64,000 nt of DNA from Methyloversatilis sp. (lineage in GTDB: Bacteria; Pseudomonadota; Gammaproteobacteria; Burkholderiales; Rhodocyclaceae): assembly GCF_030698125.1 (NCBI RefSeq), contig NZ_JAUYNV010000006.1, positions 186,001-250,000 on the forward strand. The letters run 5' to 3'. The notes under the pieces were generated by a model. It searched no databases. It saw only the letters and a program-made list of their open reading frames with translations, and was not told the origin of the DNA. Positions 1-6,835 of this stretch are shown here, one piece after another; positions within the stretch are counted from its first letter, which is position 1, and the number at the start of each line of letters is the position of its first letter. The position numbers and the translations under genes were made by a program.

Positions 1-262
1 CGCCCGGCGCGCCGGCGCCGATTACGTGGCGTTCGGCGCGATGTTTGCGTCGGCGACCAAACCCGCCGCGCCGGTCGCCGACCGCGCGCGCTTCGCCGAG
101 GTGGCCGATCTGGGCATTGCCCGCTGCGCCATCGGCGGCATCACGCTGGATCGGGCACCGTTGCTGATCGAAGCCGGAGCCGACCTGCTCGCCGTGGTGT
201 CCGACCTGTTCGACGCCCCCGATATTTCCGCGCGGGCACGTGCCTACGCGCAGCTTTTCTGA
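1..262 (+). CDS. thiE: Thiamine-phosphate synthase, C-terminal part (cut by window start)
   Basis: The frame is open from base 2 to the TGA at 260-262, so only the last 86 or so residues are present and the start lies outside the window. The fragment begins with [16 protein letters not shown], the loop of ThiE that closes over the pyrophosphate (family form GADYxxxGPxFxTxTK), followed by AIGGIT, the glycine-rich phosphate-binding turn at the end of the TIM barrel. ThiE joins hydroxymethylpyrimidine diphosphate to the thiazole phosphate to make thiamine phosphate in the cytoplasm. hemL follows after 10 bases, so the two are probably co-transcribed, an order common in betaproteobacteria. Confidence 0.88.
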   Translation, partial: ARRAGADYVAFGAMFASATKPAAPVADRARFAEVADLGIARCAIGGITLDRAPLLIEAGADLLAVVSDLFDAPDISARARAYAQLF

Positions 263-272
263 AGGAATCGCC

Positions 273-1556
273 ATGACCACCCGCAACGAGCAGCTTTTCG
301 AACGCGCCCAGCTCAGTATTCCGGGCGGCGTCAATTCACCGGTCCGGGCCTTCCGCTCGGTCGGCGGCACGCCGCGCTTCTTCACGCGCGGCGTGGGCAG
401 CCGGCTGTGGGACGCCGATGGCGTCGAGTACATCGACTATGTGGGGTCGTGGGGTCCGGCCATCCTTGGCCACGCACACCCCGAGGTGATCCGGGCCGTG
501 CAGGAAGCGGCGGTGGGCGGCCTGTCGTTCGGCGCTCCCACCGAAGCCGAAATCATCATGGCCGAAACGCTGTGCGCCCGCGTACCGTCGATCGAACAGG
601 TGCGCCTGGTCAGTTCCGGCACCGAGGCGACGATGAGCGCCATCCGTCTGGCACGCGGTTTCACCGGCCGCGACACCATCGTGAAGTTCGAAGGCTGCTA
701 CCACGGCCACGCCGACAGCCTGCTGGTCAAGGCCGGCTCCGGTGCGCTCACCTTCGGCAATCCGAGTTCGGGCGGTGTGCCGGCCGACTTCGCCAAGCAC
801 ACGCTGGTGCTCGACTACAACGATCCGCAGCAGCTGGAAGACTGCTTCCGCAACCACGGCGAGCGCATTGCCTGCGTCATCGTCGAGCCGGTGGTCGGCA
901 ACATGAACCTCATCGTGCCGACGCGCGCCTTCCTCGATGCGATGCGCGCGCTCTGTACACAGTATGGTGCGGTGCTGATTTTCGACGAGGTGATGACCGG
1001 TTTCCGCGTCGGCCCGGTCGGCGCCCAGGGCCTGTTCGGCATCACGCCCGACCTGACCACGCTGGGCAAGGTGATCGGCGGCGGCATGCCGGTCGGTGCC
1101 TTCGGCGGCCGGCGCGACATCATGGCCGCCATTGCGCCGATCGGTGCCGTGTATCAGGCGGGTACGCTGTCCGGCAACCCGGTCGCTGTGGCGGCGGGTC
1201 TGAAGACGCTTGAACTGATCGACGTACCCGGCTTTCATGACCGGCTCGCCACCCGCACGAAGCAATTCACCGACGGCATGGTCGCCGCCGCCCGCGAGGC
1301 AGGCGTGCCGTTTTCGGCGCAGTCGGTCGGCGGCATGTTCGGCCTGTATTTCCGCGACGCGGCGCCGGCCAGTTACGCCGAAGTGATGCAGTCTGACCGC
1401 GAACGCTTCAACCGCCACTTCCACGCCATGCTCGATGCCGGCGTCTATCTCGCGCCGTCGGCGTTCGAAGCCGGTTTCGTGTCGGGTGCGCACAGCGAGG
1501 ACGACGTGGCGCAGACGCTGGCGCGGGCGAAGGCTGCATTTGCCGCGGTTGCCTGA
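273..1556 (+). CDS. hemL: Glutamate-1-semialdehyde 2,1-aminomutase
   Basis: A 427-residue PLP enzyme that converts glutamate-1-semialdehyde to 5-aminolevulinate, the C5 route to haem and cobalamin. Visible marks are the N-terminal [13 protein letters not shown] segment, the [20 protein letters not shown] phosphate loop, GCYHGHADS, the [10 protein letters not shown] cofactor aspartate motif and [18 protein letters not shown] with the Schiff-base lysine near residue 266. Length matches the family. I chose the ATG at 273 because it is preceded by GAAGGA and begins [12 protein letters not shown]; an in-frame ATG at 240 would overlap thiE and adds residues unlike the family. Confidence 0.97.
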   Translation: MTTRNEQLFERAQLSIPGGVNSPVRAFRSVGGTPRFFTRGVGSRLWDADGVEYIDYVGSWGPAILGHAHPEVIRAVQEAAVGGLSFGAPTEAEIIMAETLCARVPSIEQVRLVSSGTEATMSAIRLARGFTGRDTIVKFEGCYHGHADSLLVKAGSGALTFGNPSSGGVPADFAKHTLVLDYNDPQQLEDCFRNHGERIACVIVEPVVGNMNLIVPTRAFLDAMRALCTQYGAVLIFDEVMTGFRVGPVGAQGLFGITPDLTTLGKVIGGGMPVGAFGGRRDIMAAIAPIGAVYQAGTLSGNPVAVAAGLKTLELIDVPGFHDRLATRTKQFTDGMVAAAREAGVPFSAQSVGGMFGLYFRDAAPASYAEVMQSDRERFNRHFHAMLDAGVYLAPSAFEAGFVSGAHSEDDVAQTLARAKAAFAAVA

Positions 1557-1602
1557 CGCTGTGCGAGAGGTTAGCCGCATAGCGCAAGGAAAAGCGGGCA
1601 GT

Positions 1603-1617
1603 TTCCCTGTCCCTTGA
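1603..1617 (+). repeat. Left copy of a direct repeat flanking the accessory island
   Basis: TTCCCTGTCCCTTGA here recurs as TTCCCTTGTCCCTTGA at 4723-4738, with one extra T. The two copies bracket the A/T-richer block that holds the ATPase pair, the hsdS relic and the toxin-antitoxin genes. They could be the footprint of an insertion, but they may also be a simple dispersed motif. The rest of 1557-1809 shows no gene. Confidence 0.35.
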
Positions 1618-1809
1618 GGTTATTCGTTGCTCATGTATTCATGGGGCGACAGTGCGCAGAACTGATCGACCTTTCGGTTGCCTGCAGTGTGTCAGGTCCC
1701 GGCTGATGGAGAACTGCCTGCTGAAACGGATTTGGATGTGAGTGCGGTGAGCGCACTCGGAAATTGGAGTCGAAACCCAAAGAACCAGCCCAGCACCGGG
1801 CTCTGCACA

Positions 1810-2307
1810 TCAAGCTGGCGACTTGAACAAAAACGGTTTCACGTTCTGGATCAGTCGATCTACCTCAGCTTGATTGTGTTGCAGCATCTCGTGCCCCCAC
1901 AAGCCCACCTCGCCTCGAGCGCAGGACTTAGCGAGTTGTTCGCCCACATTTTCCAGCGATGTGCCACATTCTTGGCGCAGAGGTTCCGGCTCATCACGCG
2001 TATCCAGTAGATAGACCCGCTCACGCACATCGGATGGGACAACTTGCAGGAAGCTCTGCCGTCTATTGATCTCTTGACCATCAAAGTCGATTAACAACAC
2101 CAGATGTCGTTCGGGATACTCGCGCAGCTTTTGCGCGTGTGAGTCTTCAAATTCCGAGCGTACCTTGACCCAGCCACCTGCAACAGGCAACACTTGAATA
2201 GCTCGCTCTTGCAGAGAAGGGTCCAATAAGAATCCGTTGACGATCTCGCGGTTGGCGTCATCTTCAGGCAAGACAATTACATGAGGTCTGTACACGTTGA
2301 CGCTCAC
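1810..2307 (-). CDS. Small TOPRIM-like protein, partner of the upstream AAA ATPase
   Basis: 165 residues, not matched with certainty to a named family. The GTG start at 2307 overlaps the TGA of the ATPase gene (GTGA), so the two are translationally coupled. A hydrophobic strand leads into VLPEDDANREIV (E15, D16, D17, N19) and a second into LVLLIDFDGQ (D74, D76). One acidic strand end followed by a DxD is the layout of TOPRIM metal sites as in OLD nucleases, RloB and AriB of PARIS. The fold call is inference from these motifs. Codon use and base content are more A/T-rich than hemL or the argS operon. A role as nuclease or effector of an antiphage pair is possible but untested. Confidence 0.55.
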   Translation of the reverse strand: MSVNVYRPHVIVLPEDDANREIVNGFLLDPSLQERAIQVLPVAGGWVKVRSEFEDSHAQKLREYPERHLVLLIDFDGQEINRRQSFLQVVPSDVRERVYLLDTRDEPEPLRQECGTSLENVGEQLAKSCARGEVGLWGHEMLQHNQAEVDRLIQNVKPFLFKSPA

Positions 2308-3419
2308 GGCTCCAGCTCTCCGCAAATCAGGGACTGAATCACGTCGGTGCGGACTTCGAAGTCCGTCAGCGACCGGATGACTGTGGGCTCCAAATGGCTC
2401 TTGCGGCCTAATACCCAAGTGTTGTCATTTGAAAAGCGCCGGACGGCTTCCTCGTTGTGCGAGGTCATCCAGAGTTGCCCGCCGCCCTCTTGGAAGCCTC
2501 GACGCAAGGCCATGACGAAATGGCTGACTTCGCTGATCGACAAGTAGTTGTCTGGTTCATCCCAAAATGCGAACAGCGGACCATAGCTCTGGTTGGCTGC
2601 CAGCACCACTCCACACAAGAAGAAGCACTTCTCGCCGTCTGATAGGGCTTCGAAGCCCAACTCATGCAGGGCGTTGCCGGCCCTGAAGCGCACCAATAAC
2701 GCTTTGGCTTCCTTGCCGGCACGTTCAAAACGGAAATCAGACAGGTCAGGCATGACCTGCTGGAGGTACTGACTTAGAGGGGCGTAAGCAGCAGGGTATT
2801 GGGCCAGTAGGCCTGAAAGCCAGTCGGCTAAATTGCTGGCGTCTTCGGTCGGCTCCAGCGTTTCGCCCGCGGTTTCTCCTCGCATCAACCGTGGCATTGG
2901 GGCCAACAACACCATGCGAGCCAGCCATTCGCGGAAGGTGCCCAGCGCGTTGGCGGTTGAGGGATCCTGGATAACCGGCAATGCCACCAAGTGCCAGTCC
3001 ATATTGAAGCGTGCTTCAGGCTGACTGGCGTTTTGGCGCCTCAGGGTTACCAGAGCCAACTCTCTTGAGTAAACCGGTTCGCCGTCCACTACCAACTCTT
3101 CTTCCACAACGCGCAGTTCTCTGAAGCGGTCGGGGAGATCCAGCGCCAACCTGAACTTGAAGGCGCGACCGCCGAGAACACCTTCTAGTTCAAAGCGCAT
3201 CGGAACATCGGAGCGGCCGAGCGTGAAGTCACTCGGCTTCAGCAACTGACCCACGCGATTACCGCCTCTGCCGATAGATTGGAGAACCTTTAGGGCCTGG
3301 GCCAGCGTGGACTTGCCGCTACCGTTCTTGCCGATCAACAGTGCTGAAGGTGCATCACCGGGTTTGAACTCGAAGTTCTCGAGGCAGCGAAAGTTATGGA
3401 TATAAACACGTTGGAGCAT
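2304..3419 (-). CDS. AAA family (AAA_21, SMC/OLD-like) ATPase
   Basis: 371 residues with an ABC/SMC-type ATPase layout in one chain: N-terminal strand with MLQRVYIHNFRCLENFEF, Walker A GKNGSGKST (30-38), a long middle insert, signature-like ALSDGEKCFF (about 258-267), Walker B LFAFWDEPD (282-290, D287/E288) and the H-loop MTSHNEE (H321). Starts of this form are typical of OLD, RloA, PtuA and AriA ATPases found in defence islands. It lies directly downstream of an HsdS relic and overlaps the small TOPRIM-like gene, so the pair may once have travelled with a type I restriction locus. There is no fused nuclease domain, unlike Gabija GajA or class 1 OLD. Specific system unassigned. Confidence 0.82.
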   Translation of the reverse strand: MLQRVYIHNFRCLENFEFKPGDAPSALLIGKNGSGKSTLAQALKVLQSIGRGGNRVGQLLKPSDFTLGRSDVPMRFELEGVLGGRAFKFRLALDLPDRFRELRVVEEELVVDGEPVYSRELALVTLRRQNASQPEARFNMDWHLVALPVIQDPSTANALGTFREWLARMVLLAPMPRLMRGETAGETLEPTEDASNLADWLSGLLAQYPAAYAPLSQYLQQVMPDLSDFRFERAGKEAKALLVRFRAGNALHELGFEALSDGEKCFFLCGVVLAANQSYGPLFAFWDEPDNYLSISEVSHFVMALRRGFQEGGGQLWMTSHNEEAVRRFSNDNTWVLGRKSHLEPTVIRSLTDFEVRTDVIQSLICGELEP

Positions 3420-3481
3420 ATTCGTTCCATTCAGTTGTCCGAGGTCTGCATAGCCTCTGCGATGACCAATCCGAGCCGTCG

Positions 3482-3600
3482 GTTAGTAGTTTATGCATCA
3501 AGCCCTGCTTGAGGGCGTGGGTTTTGTCGCGACGCACTTCGAGGGCATCTAGCCGCCGAGTTACAACGCCGACTAAACCGGACATCACGCCACAAACGTC
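3482..3600 (-). pseudogene. Relic of the C-terminus of a type I restriction specificity subunit (HsdS)
   Basis: On the minus strand this stretch reads VTRRLDALEVRRDKTHAL then KQGLMHKLLT. That is very close to the coiled-coil end of HsdS proteins (usual form IDxEIxALExRRDKTRALKQGMMQELLTG). Upstream (3601-3827) I find no continuation of an HsdS target-recognition domain, and downstream the normal GRxRL ending is replaced by DGSDWSS, so only about 35 residues of homology survive. The open frame around it (3394-3633) is short and overlaps the ATPase start, so I treat it as debris, not a gene. It indicates that a type I restriction locus stood here before. Confidence 0.6.
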
Positions 3601-3827
3601 TGTCCAGAGAAAGTTGTCGTTACTGTCGGGCAATCAGCGTCAGGGCGATTTTCTACAGACCTTGGTTGCTTTTCGATCCGTCCGCCGGTCACTGCCTGTG
3701 CATATGCAATACAACTCGCGTGCGCAAGTATCAGATAGAGCGGCCAGGGCGTACGACGTGCGTCTGGAAATGATCCGCAGTGCAAAGCCACCCGCTCCAA
3801 TCGCTTTCGGCGCGAGCCACCCGCCTG

Positions 3828-4118
3828 TCAGAAACCCGTTTCCTTCTGATGACGCACGGCGAGTAGCGTGACGACGTCCATGCCGATGTGATAGCGCACC
3901 ACATACCCGCTGTCACCGAAGTCGACCATCCACTCGCGGAATTCATCGGGAAGATCATCGACGGGACGGCCGATGGCAGGTTGCAGCGCCAGCACCTTCA
4001 CCTCTTCGCGTATGGTCTTGATCGCACGTCTGGCCGCATCGGGGCTCGCGCTGGCGAGAAAACGGTAGAGGCGCTGCACATCCGACAGAGCCGGCTGCGA
4101 CCAGATCAGACGTGGCAT
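3828..4118 (-). CDS. ParE/RelE-type toxin
   Basis: 96 residues. MPRLIWSQPALSDVQRLYRFLA followed by SPDAARRAIKTIREEVKVLALQPAIGRPVDDL and a C-terminal strand GYVVRYHIGMDVVTLLAVRHQKE is the standard outline of the ParE/RelE superfamily: two helices, then an antiparallel sheet ending in an RHxxE/K strand. ParE members inhibit gyrase and RelE members cut ribosome-bound mRNA; the sequence alone does not tell me which. The ATG lies inside the upstream antitoxin gene (13-base overlap), the usual coupled antitoxin-toxin order. Confidence 0.85.
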   Translation of the reverse strand: MPRLIWSQPALSDVQRLYRFLASASPDAARRAIKTIREEVKVLALQPAIGRPVDDLPDEFREWMVDFGDSGYVVRYHIGMDVVTLLAVRHQKETGF

Positions 4119-4396
4119 TCAGGCGGCTCGGCGTCGTTGCCCTGTTCGAGTCGAGCCAGCCAGGCATCCGCCTCTTCACCCGTGAGATGCAGGCCAGTGG
4201 TGCGGTAAGCCTCCCACGCTTTCAAGGTGTCCTGGCGGAAAGTTTCACGCTTTTCTTCGCGCTCGACGTACTGCGTTATGGCTTCGCGCATCAGCCAGTG
4301 GGGGGTGCGCTGGCGCGCGTCCGCCAAGCGTTTCACACGCATCCGGATGTCTTCGTCGATCTTGATTGCTACGGGACGTGTGGTCGAAGCAGGCAT
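4106..4396 (-). CDS. Ribbon-helix-helix (CopG/ParD-like) antitoxin
   Basis: 96 residues. The N-terminus RPVAIKIDEDIRMRVKRLADARQRTPHWLMREAITQYVEREE is a ribbon-helix-helix DNA-binding domain (strand at about 7-13, then two helices), of the COG3905 kind that pairs with ParE/RelE toxins. The C-terminal part with LKAWEAYRTTGLHLTGEEADAWLARL would be the toxin-wrapping segment. I start at the ATG 4396; the longer open frame to 4483 adds a low-complexity Arg-rich piece with no domain. A palindrome and a -10-like TATAGT lie directly upstream and fit autoregulation. Confidence 0.85.
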   Translation of the reverse strand: MPASTTRPVAIKIDEDIRMRVKRLADARQRTPHWLMREAITQYVEREEKRETFRQDTLKAWEAYRTTGLHLTGEEADAWLARLEQGNDAEPPECHV

Positions 4397-4409
4397 GATG
4401 GTCCTGACC

Positions 4410-4436
4410 GGTATCGCGTGGTAATACCTGACTATA
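4410..4436 (-). promoter_or_regulatory. Probable promoter/operator of the toxin-antitoxin pair
   Basis: Reading toward the antitoxin, TATAGT (4436-4431) can serve as a -10 box. Between it and the ATG lies an inverted repeat GGTAT-N9-ATACC (4410-4428). A ribbon-helix-helix antitoxin bound there would block its own promoter. No convincing -35 box is seen. Confidence 0.4.
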
Positions 4437-4560
4437 CATGATGCGCCACGCCTACCTGCCCTGGCCGTTGCGCACCTGTCCAATGAACGATGCCGACGTT
4501 GAAAAGAGTGCTCCGGCGGGCGATGCCCTCGACAAAGGGACTACGAATTACCAATTAAAG

Positions 4561-4582
4561 CACTGAGTGAATTTACTCAGTG
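4561..4582 (-). terminator. Perfect 8-bp inverted repeat, possible terminator
   Basis: CACTGAGT-GAATTT-ACTCAGTG forms a perfect stem with a six-base loop. On the minus strand it is followed by GCTTTAATT, a weak T-rich stretch, and it lies about 180 bases after the stop of the SDR gene. It may end the argS operon transcript or be a protein-binding palindrome. Nothing else was recognised in 4440-4720. Confidence 0.35.
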
Positions 4583-4722
4583 GGGCAAGTCACCGCTTCC
4601 GGTCTCGACAACCGGTGGTCATCGAAGGCCTGGCGTCTTTTTCACGTTGTCCGGAGTCAGGATGTGGACGGTGATCGCACGCGCCGTTCCCCTCCGCGCG
4701 ACAGGCGCGGGTCGCGGCGCCG

Positions 4723-4738
4723 TTCCCTTGTCCCTTGA
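4723..4738 (+). repeat. Right copy of the direct repeat flanking the accessory island
   Basis: TTCCCTTGTCCCTTGA matches 1603-1617 except for one extra T. It stands just before the conserved argS operon begins (from its 3' end), so it marks the right border of the A/T-richer block. Confidence 0.35.
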
Positions 4739-4759
4739 ATCTTGTAACTTGCATCTGCC

Positions 4760-5560
4760 CTACAACGTGCCGCGCGGTTTGCGGCCGGCCTTCGCGAACG
4801 CGAAGTCGAATACGGTGTCCGGCAGCAGGCGCAGCAGCCTGGCCACCACCCCCATCTGCCAGGGCACGACTGCGCAGGACGTGCCGCGTGCGATGACGCG
4901 GGCGAAGCGCGGGGCGGCTTCGTCGGCGCTGAGCAGGAAGGGCATCGGGTAGGGGTTGATGGCAGTCATCGGCGTGTCGATGTAGCCGGGGCAGATCGTC
5001 TGTACCTTCACGCCGCTGCCGCGCAGTTCCACGCGCAGGCTTTCCAGATAGGTGATGGCCGCCGATTTCGACGCGCAGTAGGCACCGGCACCCGGCAGGC
5101 CGCGGATGCCGGCAACCGAGGCGATGCCGACCAGCGCACCGCTGCGCCGCGCCTGCATCGGTTTCACGAAGGGTGCGAAGGTGCGCACCAGCCCCAGCAC
5201 GTTGATGTCGAATATGGCTTCGAACGCCGGCAGGTCTTCCAGCTCGCCGGTCAGCGTGCCGACCGACACGCCGGCGTTGCCGATGACGATGTCCGGCACA
5301 CCGGCCTGCTGCATGAAGGATCCGGCGGCGGCCTGCAGTGCGGCCGCGTCGCGCACGTCGGCGGCAAAGGTGAAATGTCGCCCCGGCAGGCTGGCAGCCA
5401 GCGCATCAAGCTGCGCCGCTCGCCGCGCAACGAGGCCGAGCGTGGCGCCTTCCGCGGCGTAATGGCGGGCCAGTGCTTCGCCGATGCCGCTCGATGCACC
5501 GGTCAGAAAGACGACGGGTGCCGCGCGGGCACCCGTTTTTGCCGGACGCGCTGCGTCCAT
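4760..5560 (-). CDS. SDR family NAD(P)-dependent oxidoreductase
   Basis: 266 residues, classical short-chain dehydrogenase. It has the cofactor motif FLTGASSGIGEALA (TGxxxGxG, near 19-25), DVRD for the adenine pocket, IGNAGVS (NNAG-like), a SVAG strand with the catalytic serine, and the YCASK tyrosine-lysine pair, followed by CPGYIDTPM. The substrate cannot be read from sequence. It starts five bases after dsbA and is the last gene of the argS-SPOR-dsbA-SDR unit, an order repeated in many betaproteobacteria, so it is probably read from the argS promoter. The longer open frame upstream runs through dsbA in a different frame and is not real. Confidence 0.88.
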   Translation of the reverse strand: MDAARPAKTGARAAPVVFLTGASSGIGEALARHYAAEGATLGLVARRAAQLDALAASLPGRHFTFAADVRDAAALQAAAGSFMQQAGVPDIVIGNAGVSVGTLTGELEDLPAFEAIFDINVLGLVRTFAPFVKPMQARRSGALVGIASVAGIRGLPGAGAYCASKSAAITYLESLRVELRGSGVKVQTICPGYIDTPMTAINPYPMPFLLSADEAAPRFARVIARGTSCAVVPWQMGVVARLLRLLPDTVFDFAFAKAGRKPRGTL

Positions 5561-5565
5561 GCGGC

Positions 5566-6204
5566 TTACTTCCTGGCGGCCGCTGCGCGCTCGCCGCGGG
5601 CGCGTTCGATCAGCTGGTCGACAATGGCGAGCATGCCTTCGTAGCTGTTGCCGAGCGCGATGTATTTGCCATCGACCACCAGTGCCGGCACGCCGGTCAG
5701 CTGATAGGCGGCACTCATCTGCTGCGCACGCTGCACCTTGCCTGACACCGCGAACGACTTGGCGGTGTCTTCGAACTTCTTCGCATCGATGCCGTTCTTG
5801 CCCATCCAGCTGCTGATGGTCGCCATGTCGTTGAACGCCTGGCGCTCCATGTGGATGGCGTCGAACACCTTGCTGTGCATGCGGTCGAGCTCGCCCAGGG
5901 TTTCCAGGGTGTAGTAGGTCTGCGCACCGGCCACCCAGGACTGGCGGAAGATGGCCGGTACCCGCTTGAAGGTCACGTCGTCCGCCTTGCGGTCGAGCCA
6001 CTTCTTCAGTGACGGCTCGAGCTCGAAACAGTGCGGGCAGCCGTACCAGAAGAACTCGATCACCTCGACCTTGGGGCCCGGTTCGACCGACTGCGCCGGC
6101 TTGATTTCGCGAAAGTCCTTTTCGTTCAGCGGGGCGGCAGCGACGCCACCGGCCATGAAGCCGGCAAAAGCCAGCGCGGCAATCTGCTTGAATCCGAATT
6201 TCAT
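5566..6204 (-). CDS. dsbA: Thiol:disulfide interchange protein DsbA
   Basis: 212 residues. The signal peptide MKFGFKQIAALAFAGFMAGGVAAA is followed by a thioredoxin fold with the active site EFFWYGCPHCFELEP (C56-P-H-C59, the CPHC of DsbA) and a helical insert. The cis-proline loop is TGVPALVVDGKY. DsbA donates disulfide bonds to newly exported periplasmic proteins and is reoxidised by DsbB, which is not in this window. I use the ATG at 6204 because it opens the signal peptide; the longer frame adds 26 residues that run back into the SPOR gene. Part of the argS operon. Confidence 0.93.
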   Translation of the reverse strand: MKFGFKQIAALAFAGFMAGGVAAAPLNEKDFREIKPAQSVEPGPKVEVIEFFWYGCPHCFELEPSLKKWLDRKADDVTFKRVPAIFRQSWVAGAQTYYTLETLGELDRMHSKVFDAIHMERQAFNDMATISSWMGKNGIDAKKFEDTAKSFAVSGKVQRAQQMSAAYQLTGVPALVVDGKYIALGNSYEGMLAIVDQLIERARGERAAAARK

Positions 6205-6235
6205 GCTGTCTCCTGTGTATGCATGGCAAGTCCGG

Positions 6236-6835
6236 TCATCGGACAAGCGAAGTGTCGATCCCGTTCTGCGCCAGGTCTGCACGGACCCGGCTCATGTCGT
6301 CCGGGCTGGCGAACGGGCCGAGCCGTACGCGGTACAGCGTGCCCTTGCCGGCGACCGCATGGGACTGAATGTTCGACTCCAGACCCATCAACGCAAGACG
6401 GGCGCGCAGGTTGTCCGCTTCTTCTTCCGACGAAAAGGCGCCGGCCTGCAAAACCAGCGATTCAGGCGCAGCGGCCGGCGCCGGCGCGGCCGTGGGCGCG
6501 CTGGTTTCTTCCGGCTGAGTCGGTGCGGCAGCGGGCGGTGTCCGGGTGGGGGCCGGCTGCGCACTCTGGCTGCCCGGCAGGATTTCATAGAAATCGAAGC
6601 GCGGCCTGGCGGGGGGCTTGTCACCCGGCTTGCCGGGCAGTGCGACCGGTTCGCTACCGGACGCAGCGGCTGTCGGCGCGGCTTCACGCAACTGCAGCGG
6701 CAGCGCCGAGCCGTTGATGTACCACATCACGCCGGCGCACAGCACCACCCCCAGTACCAGGCCGACGAAGATGCCGACGACCGTGCCGCCGCGATGCTTG
6801 CGCGCGGGCGCCTTCTTTTGCGCTGCTTTGGCCAT
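6236..6835 (-). CDS. SPOR-domain cell-envelope protein
   Basis: 199 residues in three parts: a short basic cytoplasmic tail (KKAPARKHRGG), one membrane segment (TVVGIFVGLVLGVVLCAGVMWYI, about 19-41), a long Pro/Ala-rich periplasmic linker, and a C-terminal SPOR domain (LVLQAGAFSSEEEADNLRARLALMG to the end, about 125-199). SPOR domains bind glycan strands stripped of stem peptides at the division septum, so this is a FtsN/DedD-like protein. The ATG at 6835 shares its A with the argS stop (TGATG). A GTG one codon earlier is the alternative. Confidence 0.85.
   Translation of the reverse strand: MAKAAQKKAPARKHRGGTVVGIFVGLVLGVVLCAGVMWYINGSALPLQLREAAPTAAASGSEPVALPGKPGDKPPARPRFDFYEILPGSQSAQPAPTRTPPAAAPTQPEETSAPTAAPAPAAAPESLVLQAGAFSSEEEADNLRARLALMGLESNIQSHAVAGKGTLYRVRLGPFASPDDMSRVRADLAQNGIDTSLVR

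Noticed and set aside
3394-3633. Intact 79-codon gene
   Set aside because: Only the middle resembles HsdS, the end overlaps the ATPase start, and flanks are unrelated; treated as a relic.
1560-4750. Prophage or integrative element
   Set aside because: No integrase, recombinase, terminase or tRNA end is present; only short direct repeats and defence-type genes.
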